A stretch of 14,893 nucleotides of DNA, taken from positions 1 through 14,893 of the forward strand of contig DJYX01000215.1 of the NCBI GenBank assembly GCA_002450295.1, written 5' to 3'. This DNA comes from Deltaproteobacteria bacterium UBA6967 (GTDB taxonomy: Bacteria; SAR324; NAC60-12). Made by a program: the position numbers and the translations under genes. Below the pieces are notes generated by a model. That model was not told the DNA's origin, searched no databases, and saw only the letters and a program-made list of their open reading frames with translations. The first letter of the stretch is position 1, and each line of letters opens with the position of its first letter. Of the stretch, positions 1 through 7,406 are shown piece by piece.

Positions 1-235
1 GAATGGCTTCCTGAACCATTCTCTCGACATCTTCACTCTTGGAAACATCAGTACGACTGAATGCTGCGATGCCTCCTTGACTGAGAATCAATTCGACATT
101 CTTGGTAGCGGCCTGCTCATTGAAATCTGCGATGAGGACTTTAGCTCCCTCTTTCGCAAATTTTCGAGCAGTAGCGCCTCCAATTCCTAAGGCGCCTCCT
201 GTAACAATAACAACCTGGCCTTCGAAGCGACTCAT
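1..235 (-). CDS. short-chain dehydrogenase/reductase (SDR), N-terminal part only
   Basis: This is the first 78 codons of an SDR oxidoreductase whose remainder lies beyond the left edge. The visible part is the start of a Rossmann fold: a TGGALGIG glycine-rich dinucleotide motif near residues 13-20, and an Asp at the end of the second beta strand (VLIAD). In the SDR family an acidic residue there favours NAD(H) over NADP(H). The catalytic Ser/Tyr/Lys are outside the window, so the substrate cannot be guessed. The ATG at 235 has a GGA-containing ribosome binding site inside the palindrome TATCCGGATA (240-249). The gene begins 45 bases after the stop of the complete SDR gene upstream on the same strand, so the two are probably co-transcribed. 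Confidence 0.9.
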   Translation of the reverse strand, partial: MSRFEGQVVIVTGGALGIGGATARKFAKEGAKVLIADFNEQAATKNVELILSQGGIAAFSRTDVSKSEDVERMVQEAI

Positions 236-280
236 AACTTATCCGGATATGATTTTGACATTGATGTTGTTCTTTAAATC

Positions 281-1054
281 TTACGGGTCTGGATTGATCC
301 GAAAATCATTCCCTTCGGGTAGTAATTGTCCACCGTCAACTACGATGGTTGTACCTGTGATGTAGGCGGCCTCATCAGAAGCAAGAAATAAAAATGCGTT
401 TGCTACGTCAAGTGGGGTACCGAGCCGGCCAAGAGGAATGGCGTCTTCCATCGATTTGATGAAGTCCTGAGATCGGTGAGCTTTCATCCCATCTGTCAGA
501 ATGTTTCCGGGTTCAACTCCATTGACTGTGATACCGTAGCCAGAAAATTCAAGGGCTGCAGCCTTAATGAAGCCGTTTATACCTGCCTTTGTCGCAGAGT
601 AGTGTCCGTGACCGGGACTCGTTACGTAGGGACCTGTGATTGAAGAGGTGAAAATCATTCGACCAGATCGATTTTTTTTCATCACTGGAAAGGCTGCTCT
701 AGCTGCCAGAAAAGTCCCTTTCAAATTAACTGCACAAACTTGGTCCCATTCTTCTGGTGAGGTGTTTTCAATCAAGGTCCAAGGATAAATTCCAGCATTC
801 TGTACAATAATATCGAGGGTCCCATAATTTTGGACAGCAACTGCAACTGCTTCTTTAGCTGCTTCAAAATCTGAAATGTCCGTATGGACATAAGTACCAC
901 CAAGACGTTCGGCTGTAGCTTGGCCGATCTCGTCCAAAACATCTGCAATCACAACCTTAGCTCCCTCTTCCATAAAACGTTTAGCGATTGCTTCACCAAT
1001 ACCTTGCGCCGCACCTACAACCATTGCGATCTTTCCTTCGATTCTGCCAGACAT
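281..1054 (-). CDS. SDR family oxidoreductase (complete)
   Basis: A 257-residue classical SDR, normal length for the family. It should be a cytoplasmic NAD(P)(H)-dependent oxidoreductase acting on an alcohol or carbonyl group; the substrate is not readable from sequence. Visible motifs are GAAQGIG (14-20) for the nucleotide, Asp38 at the end of beta-2 suggesting NAD, the structural NAG motif (86-88), Asn110, Ser137/138 in the catalytic serine segment, and the YSATK active site with Tyr152 and Lys156. A conserved PG segment follows at 182-183, and the C-terminal region carries the common TGTTIVVDGG. The Thr that usually opens the TGxxxGxG motif is Val here, a tolerated change. The ATG at 1054 has a TTTGGAAAA ribosome binding site. 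It pairs with the following partial SDR gene, possibly two steps of one catabolic route (inference). Confidence 0.93.
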   Translation of the reverse strand: MSGRIEGKIAMVVGAAQGIGEAIAKRFMEEGAKVVIADVLDEIGQATAERLGGTYVHTDISDFEAAKEAVAVAVQNYGTLDIIVQNAGIYPWTLIENTSPEEWDQVCAVNLKGTFLAARAAFPVMKKNRSGRMIFTSSITGPYVTSPGHGHYSATKAGINGFIKAAALEFSGYGITVNGVEPGNILTDGMKAHRSQDFIKSMEDAIPLGRLGTPLDVANAFLFLASDEAAYITGTTIVVDGGQLLPEGNDFRINPDP

Positions 1055-1141
1055 GGTTTTTCCAAATAATGATTATGCTTGAGAAGTAAATTGAGAGCTT
1101 ACTCACAATGCTCGCTGCAAAGTCAACTCTGTATCTTTTCA

Positions 1142-1162
1142 AAAAGATGTCAGAGATCTTTT
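1142..1162 (-). terminator. weak hairpin after the ATL gene, possible terminator
   Basis: A 7-bp AT-rich inverted repeat, AAAAGAT and ATCTTTT, with a 7-nt loop. Read on the minus strand it ends in five T residues and lies 46 bases past the stop of the alkyltransferase-like gene, as a transcript end would. A third copy of ATCTTTT at 1133-1139 could pair with the same middle arm. There is no GC-rich stem, so terminator strength is doubtful. Confidence 0.3.
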
Positions 1163-1207
1163 ACCCAGTCAGTAATAGATGCCCTCAATTCATCTTCTCC
1201 CAAGAGT

Positions 1208-1591
1208 TCACTTGGATCTTACCTCAAAGTTTTGGGGTTTGTAGCGATATGAGTTCAGATCCAACTCTTGGTTGCGGTTGAATTGGATTCCTTCATCAAG
1301 GAGCCGTTGGATCTGTTCAAGTGAGCTTTGGGGATTTGCACGTGGACTGATACCACCCTTGGCGTTCACCACTCGATGCCAAGGAATTGAAGATGCTTTC
1401 GGTAAAGAAGATAGAGCCATTCCGACAAGTCGAGCTGTGCCCTGACCTATGCACTGTGCTACTTGACCATAGGTCATTACTTTTCCAGCCGGGATTTGGC
1501 TCACAATGAGTTCCACCTTATGTAAAAAGGTAGGTTGACCTGGCTTGGGCTTGAGCGAGGTTTTGAGAATTTTTTCGTGGAGGTGAGGCAC
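1208..1591 (-). CDS. atl: alkyltransferase-like protein (ATL), MGMT family without the acceptor cysteine
   Basis: A 127-residue protein matching the DNA-binding C-terminal domain of O6-alkylguanine-DNA alkyltransferase. The PCHR active site of true alkyltransferases reads PWHR here (70-73), with Trp71 replacing the acceptor cysteine. This is the hallmark of ATL proteins such as Schizosaccharomyces Atl1 and E. coli YbaZ. Such proteins cannot transfer the alkyl group; they bind O6-alkylguanine and hand the lesion to nucleotide excision repair. Tyr41 and Arg54 correspond to the nucleotide-flipping Tyr and the arginine finger of the helix-turn-helix. The start is GTG at 1591 with no clear ribosome binding site. 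It begins 7 bases after the stop of the DUF2237 gene, so it is probably translated by coupling in one operon. Confidence 0.9.
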   Translation of the reverse strand: MPHLHEKILKTSLKPKPGQPTFLHKVELIVSQIPAGKVMTYGQVAQCIGQGTARLVGMALSSLPKASSIPWHRVVNAKGGISPRANPQSSLEQIQRLLDEGIQFNRNQELDLNSYRYKPQNFEVRSK

Positions 1592-1598
1592 TGTTCAG

Positions 1599-1970
1599 TC
1601 AGTCATCTGGAAGAGCGTGATGCTGAAGTTCGTCCAATGAGACAATCTCTAAGGCAGCTTCATGAGTTGCCCGAAGCCGAACGGGTGGAGCCATCCCAGC
1701 ATCCAAGGCCTCTTTCCAACGGGAGGCACAAAGGCACCATTGATCGCCTGGTTTTAAACCTGGAAATCCAAATTGTGGAATGGCAGTGGAGAGATCATTT
1801 CCACGACTTTTGGTGTAGTTCAAAAAGTCTTCTGTCATCCGGGCACAGACAATATGTTTCCCACGGTCATCTTCACCGGTCTTACAACAACCATCTCGAT
1901 AGAATCCTGTCAAAGGATTCATGCTGCAGGGTTGAAGAGGTTCTCCCAAAACATTCAGGTCGTTGTTCAT
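1599..1970 (-). CDS. DUF2237 family protein
   Basis: A 123-residue cytoplasmic protein of the DUF2237 (COG3651) family, whose function is not known. The recognisable family signature runs through the whole protein: NVLGEPLQPC near the start, PLTGFYRDGCC (19-29), SRGNDLSTAIPQFGFPGLKPGD (55-76, given as the family core), WCLCASRW (78-85), and ATHEAALE near the end. Six cysteines (15, 28, 29, 42, 79, 81) fall in or beside these motifs, which makes metal binding or redox activity possible but unproven. The ATG at 1970 is preferred over an upstream TTG at 1988 because it has a good AGGAG ribosome binding site 8 bases upstream (1979-1983). The gene sits 39 bases after the histidine kinase stop and 7 bases before the ATL start, so it looks like the middle gene of an operon. 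Confidence 0.9.
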   Translation of the reverse strand: MNNDLNVLGEPLQPCSMNPLTGFYRDGCCKTGEDDRGKHIVCARMTEDFLNYTKSRGNDLSTAIPQFGFPGLKPGDQWCLCASRWKEALDAGMAPPVRLRATHEAALEIVSLDELQHHALPDD

Positions 1971-2009
1971 GTTGATAGCTCCTACCAAATCTAAATCAAG
2001 GTTGATGAT

Positions 2010-3650
2010 CTAGCAGGGTAGCTCAATTCTGAAATTCGCACCACTATCTTGATTTTGTACAAAAAGTCTCCCGCGGAGATGTTCTTCAATAATTAATTTT
2101 GACATGTACAGGCCTAATCCGGTTCCATTCAACTTTCCTTTGGTTGTAAAGTAAGGATCGAAGATTCGATCAATAATTTCTTCGTCAATCCCTCCTGCGT
2201 TATCTTGTACCTCAAGAATTTGGCGATTCTCATTTTGGCCTACTCGAATTTTGATTTGCCTTAATTTTGGCTGCTTCTCAACCAAAGCATCCATTGCATT
2301 TTTGAGCAAATTCATGATCACTTGCTGCAGTTCACTCTGATGAACTCTGATAGATGGAACAGCAATCAGTTCCGTCTGAACTTCTATTGCAGACTTTTGA
2401 AGGATTGGTTCAAACATTTTCACAGTCAGCGTCACGATATCGCCAAGTTGGACGCTTTCTAATTTATCGTTGGGCCGGAAGAAATTTCGAAAGTCTTCAA
2501 TGGTTCTGGAGAGGAAACGGATCTGATGCTGTAGCTTGTCGATCTCCTCTGTGAAAGCTGTATCTATTTTGTTCATATGAACTTTCAGGGTGAGACCAGA
2601 TGTGATCATCCCAATCACTGAAAGTGGTTGTCGCCACTGATGCGCGATCATCGCAAGCATTTCTCCAACAGCGGCCATCTTCGTAGACTGCACGAGTTGT
2701 CGTTGGGTTTGTTCGAGAGAGACGTAAGACTCTTGAATTCCATCAGTGGCCGCCTGCATCTGGTGATGAGTTTTCTGCACCACCTGAAGACTGTGGAGGA
2801 GATTGTCCTGAAAATTTTTGCAGGCATCCAAGAGATGCTGAGTTTCCACAGTGTGCGCAGTGATGCGTCTTGGATCCAAAATCCTCACTTGCATCGCAAA
2901 TTTCTTGGGAGTCGTCTTTTTTGTTCTTTGTTGAAATCTGTTTAGATATCGTTGTAACTGGTTCATTGGGGCTAAGAACCAACCACTGAAGACGTATGAA
3001 AAAAATAAAATAAAAATGGTTGTGAAAAATAGGTTTAGAAAAATTCTGTAATCATTTAAATATTCGAACAGCGATGACTCGTATTCTTGAAAGCCCATGT
3101 ACATAAATGCTGCACGAGTGTCTAGGACATCCAGTTTTCGTGTGTCCCCAAATTTAACCTCGACTTCATATACTCTTTCATCACCTACCATTGATTCACC
3201 TTGCGGAGTTAGAGTACCAGGTAAGAACGATCGAAGTCTGCCGACCATTTTCTGAATCCCATAAATCCGGTCCTTACTACTGAGAATCACGTTTTGAGTA
3301 GTTTCAATTTTTCCTTGCGACCAAATCAATAGGTCATGATCAGATAATTGACTTTCAGAATCAAAGGAGGAAATTAAGACCTTTTTGTTAGAATCTGTGA
3401 TTACATAATAAAATATTTGATCCGTGAGTAGTCCACTTAGGTAGTAAGGGAGTTGCTTCTCCATCCCCCCTTGGATGACAAAAAATGAGCGGTATGCAAA
3501 CACTTTCGAGGTCAGATGAAAGTGGTCATAATAGGCTTTTTGAATATCTGCTGATCTTTGCTGAAAGCCTACGAAAAGAATGACCGCATTGGTAAGCAAT
3601 AGGGTAGCACCGACTGTGACTAGCAACACATGACGTAAGCGAAGTTTCAT
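2010..3650 (-). CDS. membrane-bound sensor histidine kinase, orphan
   Basis: A 546-residue inner-membrane two-component sensor kinase. From the ATG at 3650: transmembrane helix about 7-29, a periplasmic sensor region of about 175 residues that I cannot assign to a named fold, a second helix about 204-225, a linker and coiled coil to about 320, then the kinase core. The phosphoacceptor H box is AHQWRQPL with His337. The ATP-binding domain shows an N box (NLLKNAMDA, Asn451), G1 (DNAGG from Asp483), an F box (FDPYFTTK, 497-504) and G2 (GTGLGL, 509-514). All key residues are present, so it should be active. No response regulator gene is in the window. A GTG at 3695 would add 15 residues; neither start has a good ribosome binding site. 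ATG is preferred because it gives a short basic N terminus directly before the first helix. Confidence 0.92.
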   Translation of the reverse strand: MKLRLRHVLLVTVGATLLLTNAVILFVGFQQRSADIQKAYYDHFHLTSKVFAYRSFFVIQGGMEKQLPYYLSGLLTDQIFYYVITDSNKKVLISSFDSESQLSDHDLLIWSQGKIETTQNVILSSKDRIYGIQKMVGRLRSFLPGTLTPQGESMVGDERVYEVEVKFGDTRKLDVLDTRAAFMYMGFQEYESSLFEYLNDYRIFLNLFFTTIFILFFSYVFSGWFLAPMNQLQRYLNRFQQRTKKTTPKKFAMQVRILDPRRITAHTVETQHLLDACKNFQDNLLHSLQVVQKTHHQMQAATDGIQESYVSLEQTQRQLVQSTKMAAVGEMLAMIAHQWRQPLSVIGMITSGLTLKVHMNKIDTAFTEEIDKLQHQIRFLSRTIEDFRNFFRPNDKLESVQLGDIVTLTVKMFEPILQKSAIEVQTELIAVPSIRVHQSELQQVIMNLLKNAMDALVEKQPKLRQIKIRVGQNENRQILEVQDNAGGIDEEIIDRIFDPYFTTKGKLNGTGLGLYMSKLIIEEHLRGRLFVQNQDSGANFRIELPC

Positions 3651-3813
3651 AAATATTTTTGCATAGAAAGTTTGATTTTGATCAGTTTTTGTCACTTTTA
3701 GTGATTTCTGTCAATCAGATTCCAGATTGATAAGTCCATTGAATTAATTCGAGCAGACAAAAGCTATGCATTTTGTTTGAAATCAAGCACACAGACTCAC
3801 AAAGGAATTGAAC
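3651..3813. promoter_or_regulatory. divergent intergenic region between histidine kinase and HtrA-like gene
   Basis: This 163-base stretch must hold start signals for both divergent genes. It contains a 13-nt inverted repeat TCACTTTTAGTGA (3692-3704) and, on the minus strand, a perfect TTGACA at 3710-3715. I could not match that to a convincing -10 box. For the plus-strand gene the only clear signal is the AAGGA ribosome binding site at 3802-3806. If the kinase starts at GTG 3695 the inverted repeat overlaps its first codons. Confidence 0.35.
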
Positions 3814-4803
3814 ATGAAGGATTTAAATTATGTTGTTCCATTTTTTCTGGTTGCGCTGTCTGCCTTTGTTCTGCCTATGCTTGGTTCGTCTTCATTGTTG
3901 GTCAATCCTGTCAATGCGATTGTTGGGCTGGAAGTAAAGATTCCTGTCACAGCCAGAACGGCGTCTTCATTGGGAGCAAACCGGAGAGGTAGTGGAATTG
4001 TGATTGATGACGAAGGCAGAGTGCTGACAATTGGTTATCTTATCTTGGAAGCAAGCAAAGTAAGCCTAGTTGATGTAGACGGTAAAACTGTCCCTGCAAC
4101 AGTCATTGGCTACGATGGAGATACTGGATTTGGAATTGTGCAGGCCCTCACACCCCTCCAAGCAGAGCCACTTGCACTTGGGGACTCCTCACAATTACAG
4201 GTGGGAAGTCAACTACAGGTCGTCAGTCGGGAAATCGATTCTGTGCTTCAAGAAGTGATCGTGATGGACCGTGAAAATTTTGCGGGCTATTGGGAGTATT
4301 TATTGGAAGATGCACTATTTACTACACCAGCGGTTCCAGCATTTGCAGGGGCTGGCTTAATTAATGACCAAGGCGAGTTGGTGGGAATTGGCTCTTTATT
4401 TGTGAGACGTCCGTTTGCAGATCAACTTGTGCCAGCAAATATGTTTGTTCCCATTGAAGCCCTACGACCAATTTTATCCGAATTGATTGAACAAGGTCAG
4501 GTTTCGAAGCCACCAAAACCTTGGCTGGGTTTGACCGTCGTTGAACAATATGGGAGAGTCTTGGTTCAAAGTGTCGGCAAAAACAGCCCCGCAAGCCAAT
4601 CTGGGCTAGCAGAAGGAGATTTGATTCTGAAAATCAATGAGGTGGCCGTTTCAGACTTGGAGCAACTGTTTCGAGCGATCTGGGGTCAAGGTGAAGCAGG
4701 AGTGCGTGTTCCAATGACAATTTTGAAAGGTAATCAACTGCAACAACTAGAGGTGGTTTCAGCTGACCGCCGTAACTTTTATAGGCTTCAGCAATACGAT
4801 TGA
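3814..4803 (+). CDS. HtrA/DegP-like pseudoprotease with C-terminal PDZ domain
   Basis: A 329-residue envelope protein with one N-terminal hydrophobic segment (about 5-25), a trypsin-like HtrA domain (about 55-215) and one PDZ domain (about 236-318, opening with PWLGL). The HtrA framework is clear: GSGIVIDDEG, then VLT before the His site, GYDGDTGFGIV around the Asp site, and GLINDQGELVG after the Ser site. By my alignment to DegP/DegS the catalytic His is Tyr75, the Asp is Gly105 and the Ser is Ala178 (the GNSGG motif reads AFAGA). The triad and oxyanion loop therefore appear lost, and it should act by binding rather than cutting. The ATG at 3814 is chosen over TTG 3808 because AAGGA lies 7 bases upstream. 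It is divergent from the histidine kinase and 170 bases before the binding-protein gene. Confidence 0.85.
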   Translation: MKDLNYVVPFFLVALSAFVLPMLGSSSLLVNPVNAIVGLEVKIPVTARTASSLGANRRGSGIVIDDEGRVLTIGYLILEASKVSLVDVDGKTVPATVIGYDGDTGFGIVQALTPLQAEPLALGDSSQLQVGSQLQVVSREIDSVLQEVIVMDRENFAGYWEYLLEDALFTTPAVPAFAGAGLINDQGELVGIGSLFVRRPFADQLVPANMFVPIEALRPILSELIEQGQVSKPPKPWLGLTVVEQYGRVLVQSVGKNSPASQSGLAEGDLILKINEVAVSDLEQLFRAIWGQGEAGVRVPMTILKGNQLQQLEVVSADRRNFYRLQQYD

Positions 4804-4973
4804 ATTCGAAGACACCAAATTACCTTTTGTCATTTTTGAATATTTTTCATTTTTTTGTTGTGCATTGCCTTCGGATATAGAAAAGAATACTCATTAGTTT
4901 TTGATTTAGCTGAAAACCAAGAACTAATACATGACTCTTAATCTTTATTCAAATTGTGACAGAAAAGTAAATT

Positions 4974-6130
4974 ATGAAGGATAATAAGTTTATCAAAAGA
5001 ATCGCTAGCTCTTTGGTTGCTTTGGGAATTTCAACCTTAGCTTATTCAAATTCATGGGCAGAAAATCTAAAAATTGGTGTAGTAGGCCCGTACACAGGAG
5101 AGATGTCAAACTATGGAATTTCTGCAAAAAATGGAGCGACTTAGCAATCAAGCATATCAACGCTGCTGGAGGAGTTCTGGGTACAGAGCTTGAGGTTGTT
5201 ACGCAAGACGATGCTTGTGATTCAGCTAAGGCTGCTCAAGTAGCTGAGGAAATGATAGCAGAGAATGTGATTGCTGTAATTGGACACATCTGCAGCAACT
5301 CGACAGAAGCTGCTTTGCCAAGCTACTTGGGCGCAAATATTCCGGTTATATCTGCTGCTTCAACCAATCCAAACCTTACGAATGATGGTAAGTATCCCAA
5401 TTTCTTCAGGACAATCAGTCACGACGCCTCTCAAGCACTTTTGCAAGTAGAATTCGCTGTCAAAGCCTTGGGAATAAAAAAGGCCGCGGTAATTTTTGAC
5501 CAAGGTAACTGCGGAAAAGAGATGGCCGGTCTCGTTAGAGATGGTCTTGAACAGAATGGGGTCAAAGTACTGGTTTTTGAGCCCATTGAGTCTGGAACTG
5601 AGAGTTATTCTGAGCTAATTGGAAAGCTCCGAAAAGCAAAGGTGAACAGTTCAAATGGAACTGCTGTGTTTTTCAGCGGTTATCATCCAGAAGCAGCTAA
5701 ATTTGTTGCTGAGGCCCGAAAAGAAAGAAATAATGCCTTCTTCATTTCCGGAGATGGAGTAAAAGATCCTTCGTTCATTGTAAACGCAGGAAAAAACGCA
5801 ATGGAATATTATGTTTCTGCGCCATTTGATCTTTCAAAAGTGGCGAACGCTAGAAGCGTCACAGAGCAATACGAGGCGGAATTTGGATCAGATCCTACGA
5901 TTCATAGTCTTCGCTCCTACGCAGCTGTGCAAGTATTTGCCAAGGCGCTGGAAAAATCTGGCACATCAGATCCATCCGCAGTAATTGATACTTTGAAAGA
6001 GGTTGAAATGCTAGATTCTGCTATTGGCGAATTCAGCTTCAGTGAATCTGGTGATATTTTGGGAGCTGGCGATGCACTCTACCAAGTCCGTCCAACTCCG
6101 ACTGGTCTCCAGTTTGTCCCAGCTTATTGA
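4974..6130 (+). pseudogene. branched-chain amino acid ABC transporter substrate-binding protein (LivJ/LivK type), frameshifted
   Basis: Periplasmic ligand-binding protein of the leucine/isoleucine/valine transporter type. The reading frame opens at ATG 4974 with a signal peptide of about 29 residues ending SNSWA, then ENLKIGVVGPYTGEMSNYG. It runs into TAG at 5142-5144. The rest of the protein, from DLAIKHINAAGG onward, continues uninterrupted in the next frame to 6130. Restoring one base after GGAGC (near 5137) would give NGADLAIKHIN, the family consensus, and a protein of about 385 residues. The remainder is well preserved: the DDACD and GHICSNSTEA cysteines match the LivJ/LivK disulfide, followed by a normal second lobe. 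This fits either a very recent mutation or a sequencing error. No permease or ATPase genes (livHMGF) are nearby. A hairpin follows at 6160. Confidence 0.88.
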
Positions 6131-6159
6131 TAGCAATAAGAAAAATTCTTCAAACAAAC

Positions 6160-6185
6160 AGCAGGCTCTGTGAGAAGAGCCTGCT
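6160..6185 (+). terminator. hairpin after the substrate-binding protein gene
   Basis: A perfect 10-bp GC-containing stem, AGCAGGCTCT and AGAGCCTGCT, with a 6-nt loop (6170-6175), starts 29 bases after the stop codon. Position and stem strength suit an intrinsic terminator, though the following bases (TCGAACTT) form only a poor U tract. Being symmetric, it might also act on the other strand or protect the 3' end of the message. Confidence 0.6.
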
Positions 6186-6456
6186 TCGAACTTGCCCTTA
6201 AGAACACTCCACCGAAAGCTTTTGCTTGAGTTTTTAACATAAAAGCAAAAGAGGTCTTTCCTTTGTCGTTCCTGCGAAATAATATTAATCTATTCCAAAT
6301 AAATTATTGACAAGGCAAATGGACTTGCTAAAGAAAGATGGCAATGGTGATGAAGAAACCAAGATTGATATTCTCCTTGTTTATCTACATTGATCCGTGA
6401 AAAATAGAATTGCCTAGCACCCTCCATCCCTGCCTTATTTTCCCACTAAGAAATTC
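6186..6456. other. gene-free spacer with an AT-rich inverted repeat
   Basis: I find no credible gene between the 6160 hairpin and the promoter of the lipoprotein genes. A 9-bp inverted repeat CTTTTGCTT/AAGCAAAAG (6219-6227 and 6243-6251, 15-nt loop) lies near the left end. A perfect TTGACA is at 6307-6312 but has no good -10 partner. The rest shows nothing I recognise. Confidence 0.4.
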
Positions 6457-6484
6457 TTGACTACGTTAGCTTGAAGAGGATAGT
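6457..6484 (+). promoter_or_regulatory. candidate sigma70-type promoter for the lipoprotein pair
   Basis: TTGACT (6457-6462, five of six consensus bases) and GATAGT (6479-6484, four of six) are separated by 16 bases. Transcription would start near 6491, about 46 bases before the ATG at 6537. This supports that ATG over a TTG at 6471, which would lie inside the promoter. The call rests on the sequence match alone. Confidence 0.4.
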
Positions 6485-6536
6485 TCAAATCACAAAGTGC
6501 GCTCAGCCCCTTGGTGTTTATGAACATCAAGAAAAA

Positions 6537-7406
6537 ATGCTATTCAGCAAAGCTTGTCGAAGTATTTTCTACAGCTTGGTCGTTCTATCATTGGTTGCAT
6601 GTGGCTATCGAACGGCACCCCAGCCAGACCCAGAAAAGCCCCAGCTTAAGACTTTCCAAAATCCCAAGGCAATATTTAGAGGAGAAAGCCTGCGACTGTC
6701 TTGGCAGTTAATTGAACCAGAATTGCTAAAGGAATTGGCTAGTGAGGGTAAGCTGGAGGATCACCGCTTTGAAATAGAGACACTGATCAGAGAAGAACCA
6801 TGTTCTCGCTGTGAATTGCGTGTTGGAGCGAGATACGTGCTTGATTTTAATTCTCCGCAATTAGAACGTGAGGGGAACCTATTCTACTTTTTTCCTCCTT
6901 TATCTGCTAATCCTCAGAATGTTACTCTTTTCAAAATTCGACATGTATTTATTCCAACCAATAATTTAATCTCAGTATCCGATTACGTGAGTGCAGGATT
7001 GCCTACAAATTTTGTTCGAGTGCCTGAATTAACCGTTGAAGAGGTTAGTCCCAGAAATTTAGCCGCAAATATAGATTCTTTATTGAAACAAAGCCGACTG
7101 CTCTCCAGAGATTTAAGCAATATCAGATTAATCAAAATCGTTTGGAAACCACTTTCTGAAAATGTTGAATTTAGATGGCAGAATGAGAAATTTCTCGCTC
7201 ACAACCAGATGTATTATCGAGTAAATATTTATCGGAGTGAGGACGGTCGTCGATGGCCAGAGACTCCTCTGACTCTGCAGCCAATCCAAGAGAAATTTGC
7301 TTTTGTGCCGGAATTGCGATCGGACCCGGGTCACTATCATGTTCGCTGGGTTGATAGATCAGGAAATGAAAGTTTGCCATCAAAAAAAATCACTTATGCA
7401 CCGTAA
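6537..7406 (+). CDS. putative lipoprotein with fibronectin type III-like regions
   Basis: A 289-residue secreted lipoprotein of unknown function. The N terminus is a classic lipoprotein signal peptide: basic residues (Lys5, Arg9), a hydrophobic run and the lipobox LVAC, with Cys22 as the lipidated residue. The mature protein begins CGYRTAPQPDPEKP, a proline-rich tether. Two stretches look like beta-sandwich repeats: about 45-165, and about 200-289, where paired strands end in HVRWVDRSGNESLPSKKITY, a typical fibronectin type III ending. A CxxC (Cys89, Cys92) lies in the first and could form a disulfide or bind metal. Position +2 is Gly, not Asp, so outer-membrane targeting is expected under the E. 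coli rule. The gene overlaps the next lipoprotein gene by 11 bases. No specific family was recognised. Confidence 0.75.
   Translation: MLFSKACRSIFYSLVVLSLVACGYRTAPQPDPEKPQLKTFQNPKAIFRGESLRLSWQLIEPELLKELASEGKLEDHRFEIETLIREEPCSRCELRVGARYVLDFNSPQLEREGNLFYFFPPLSANPQNVTLFKIRHVFIPTNNLISVSDYVSAGLPTNFVRVPELTVEEVSPRNLAANIDSLLKQSRLLSRDLSNIRLIKIVWKPLSENVEFRWQNEKFLAHNQMYYRVNIYRSEDGRRWPETPLTLQPIQEKFAFVPELRSDPGHYHVRWVDRSGNESLPSKKITYAP

Noticed and set aside
102..365. Plus-strand frame opposite the two SDR genes
   Set aside because: It crosses the SDR gene boundary and encodes no recognisable domain.
1535..1975. 146-codon plus-strand open frame opposite DUF2237 and ATL
   Set aside because: Composition is low-complexity His/Arg/Ser-rich with no family resemblance. 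The opposite strand has two clear gene families.
5126..5132. Programmed -1 frameshift at the A-AAA-AAT heptamer
   Set aside because: Slippage there would give NWSDLAIK in place of the family NGADLAIK, and no stimulatory structure or upstream Shine-Dalgarno spacing was seen. A simple deletion after GGAGC explains the data better.
5054..5140. ATG at 5054 as the true start of the substrate-binding protein
   Set aside because: The first 27 or so codons from 5054 are out of frame with the family sequence. The signal peptide and first strand are encoded in the other frame from 4974.
6319..6393. 24-codon frame (MDLLKKDGNG...) in the spacer
   Set aside because: The only ribosome-binding-like bases are too close to the ATG, and a frame this short is expected by chance.
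6471..6536. TTG at 6471 as start of the first lipoprotein
   Set aside because: It lies inside the candidate promoter and would put 22 residues in front of a normal lipoprotein signal peptide.
7297..7395. Start at 7297 for the TPR lipoprotein
   Set aside because: It adds 33 residues that only mirror the other frame of the upstream gene and displace the signal peptide.
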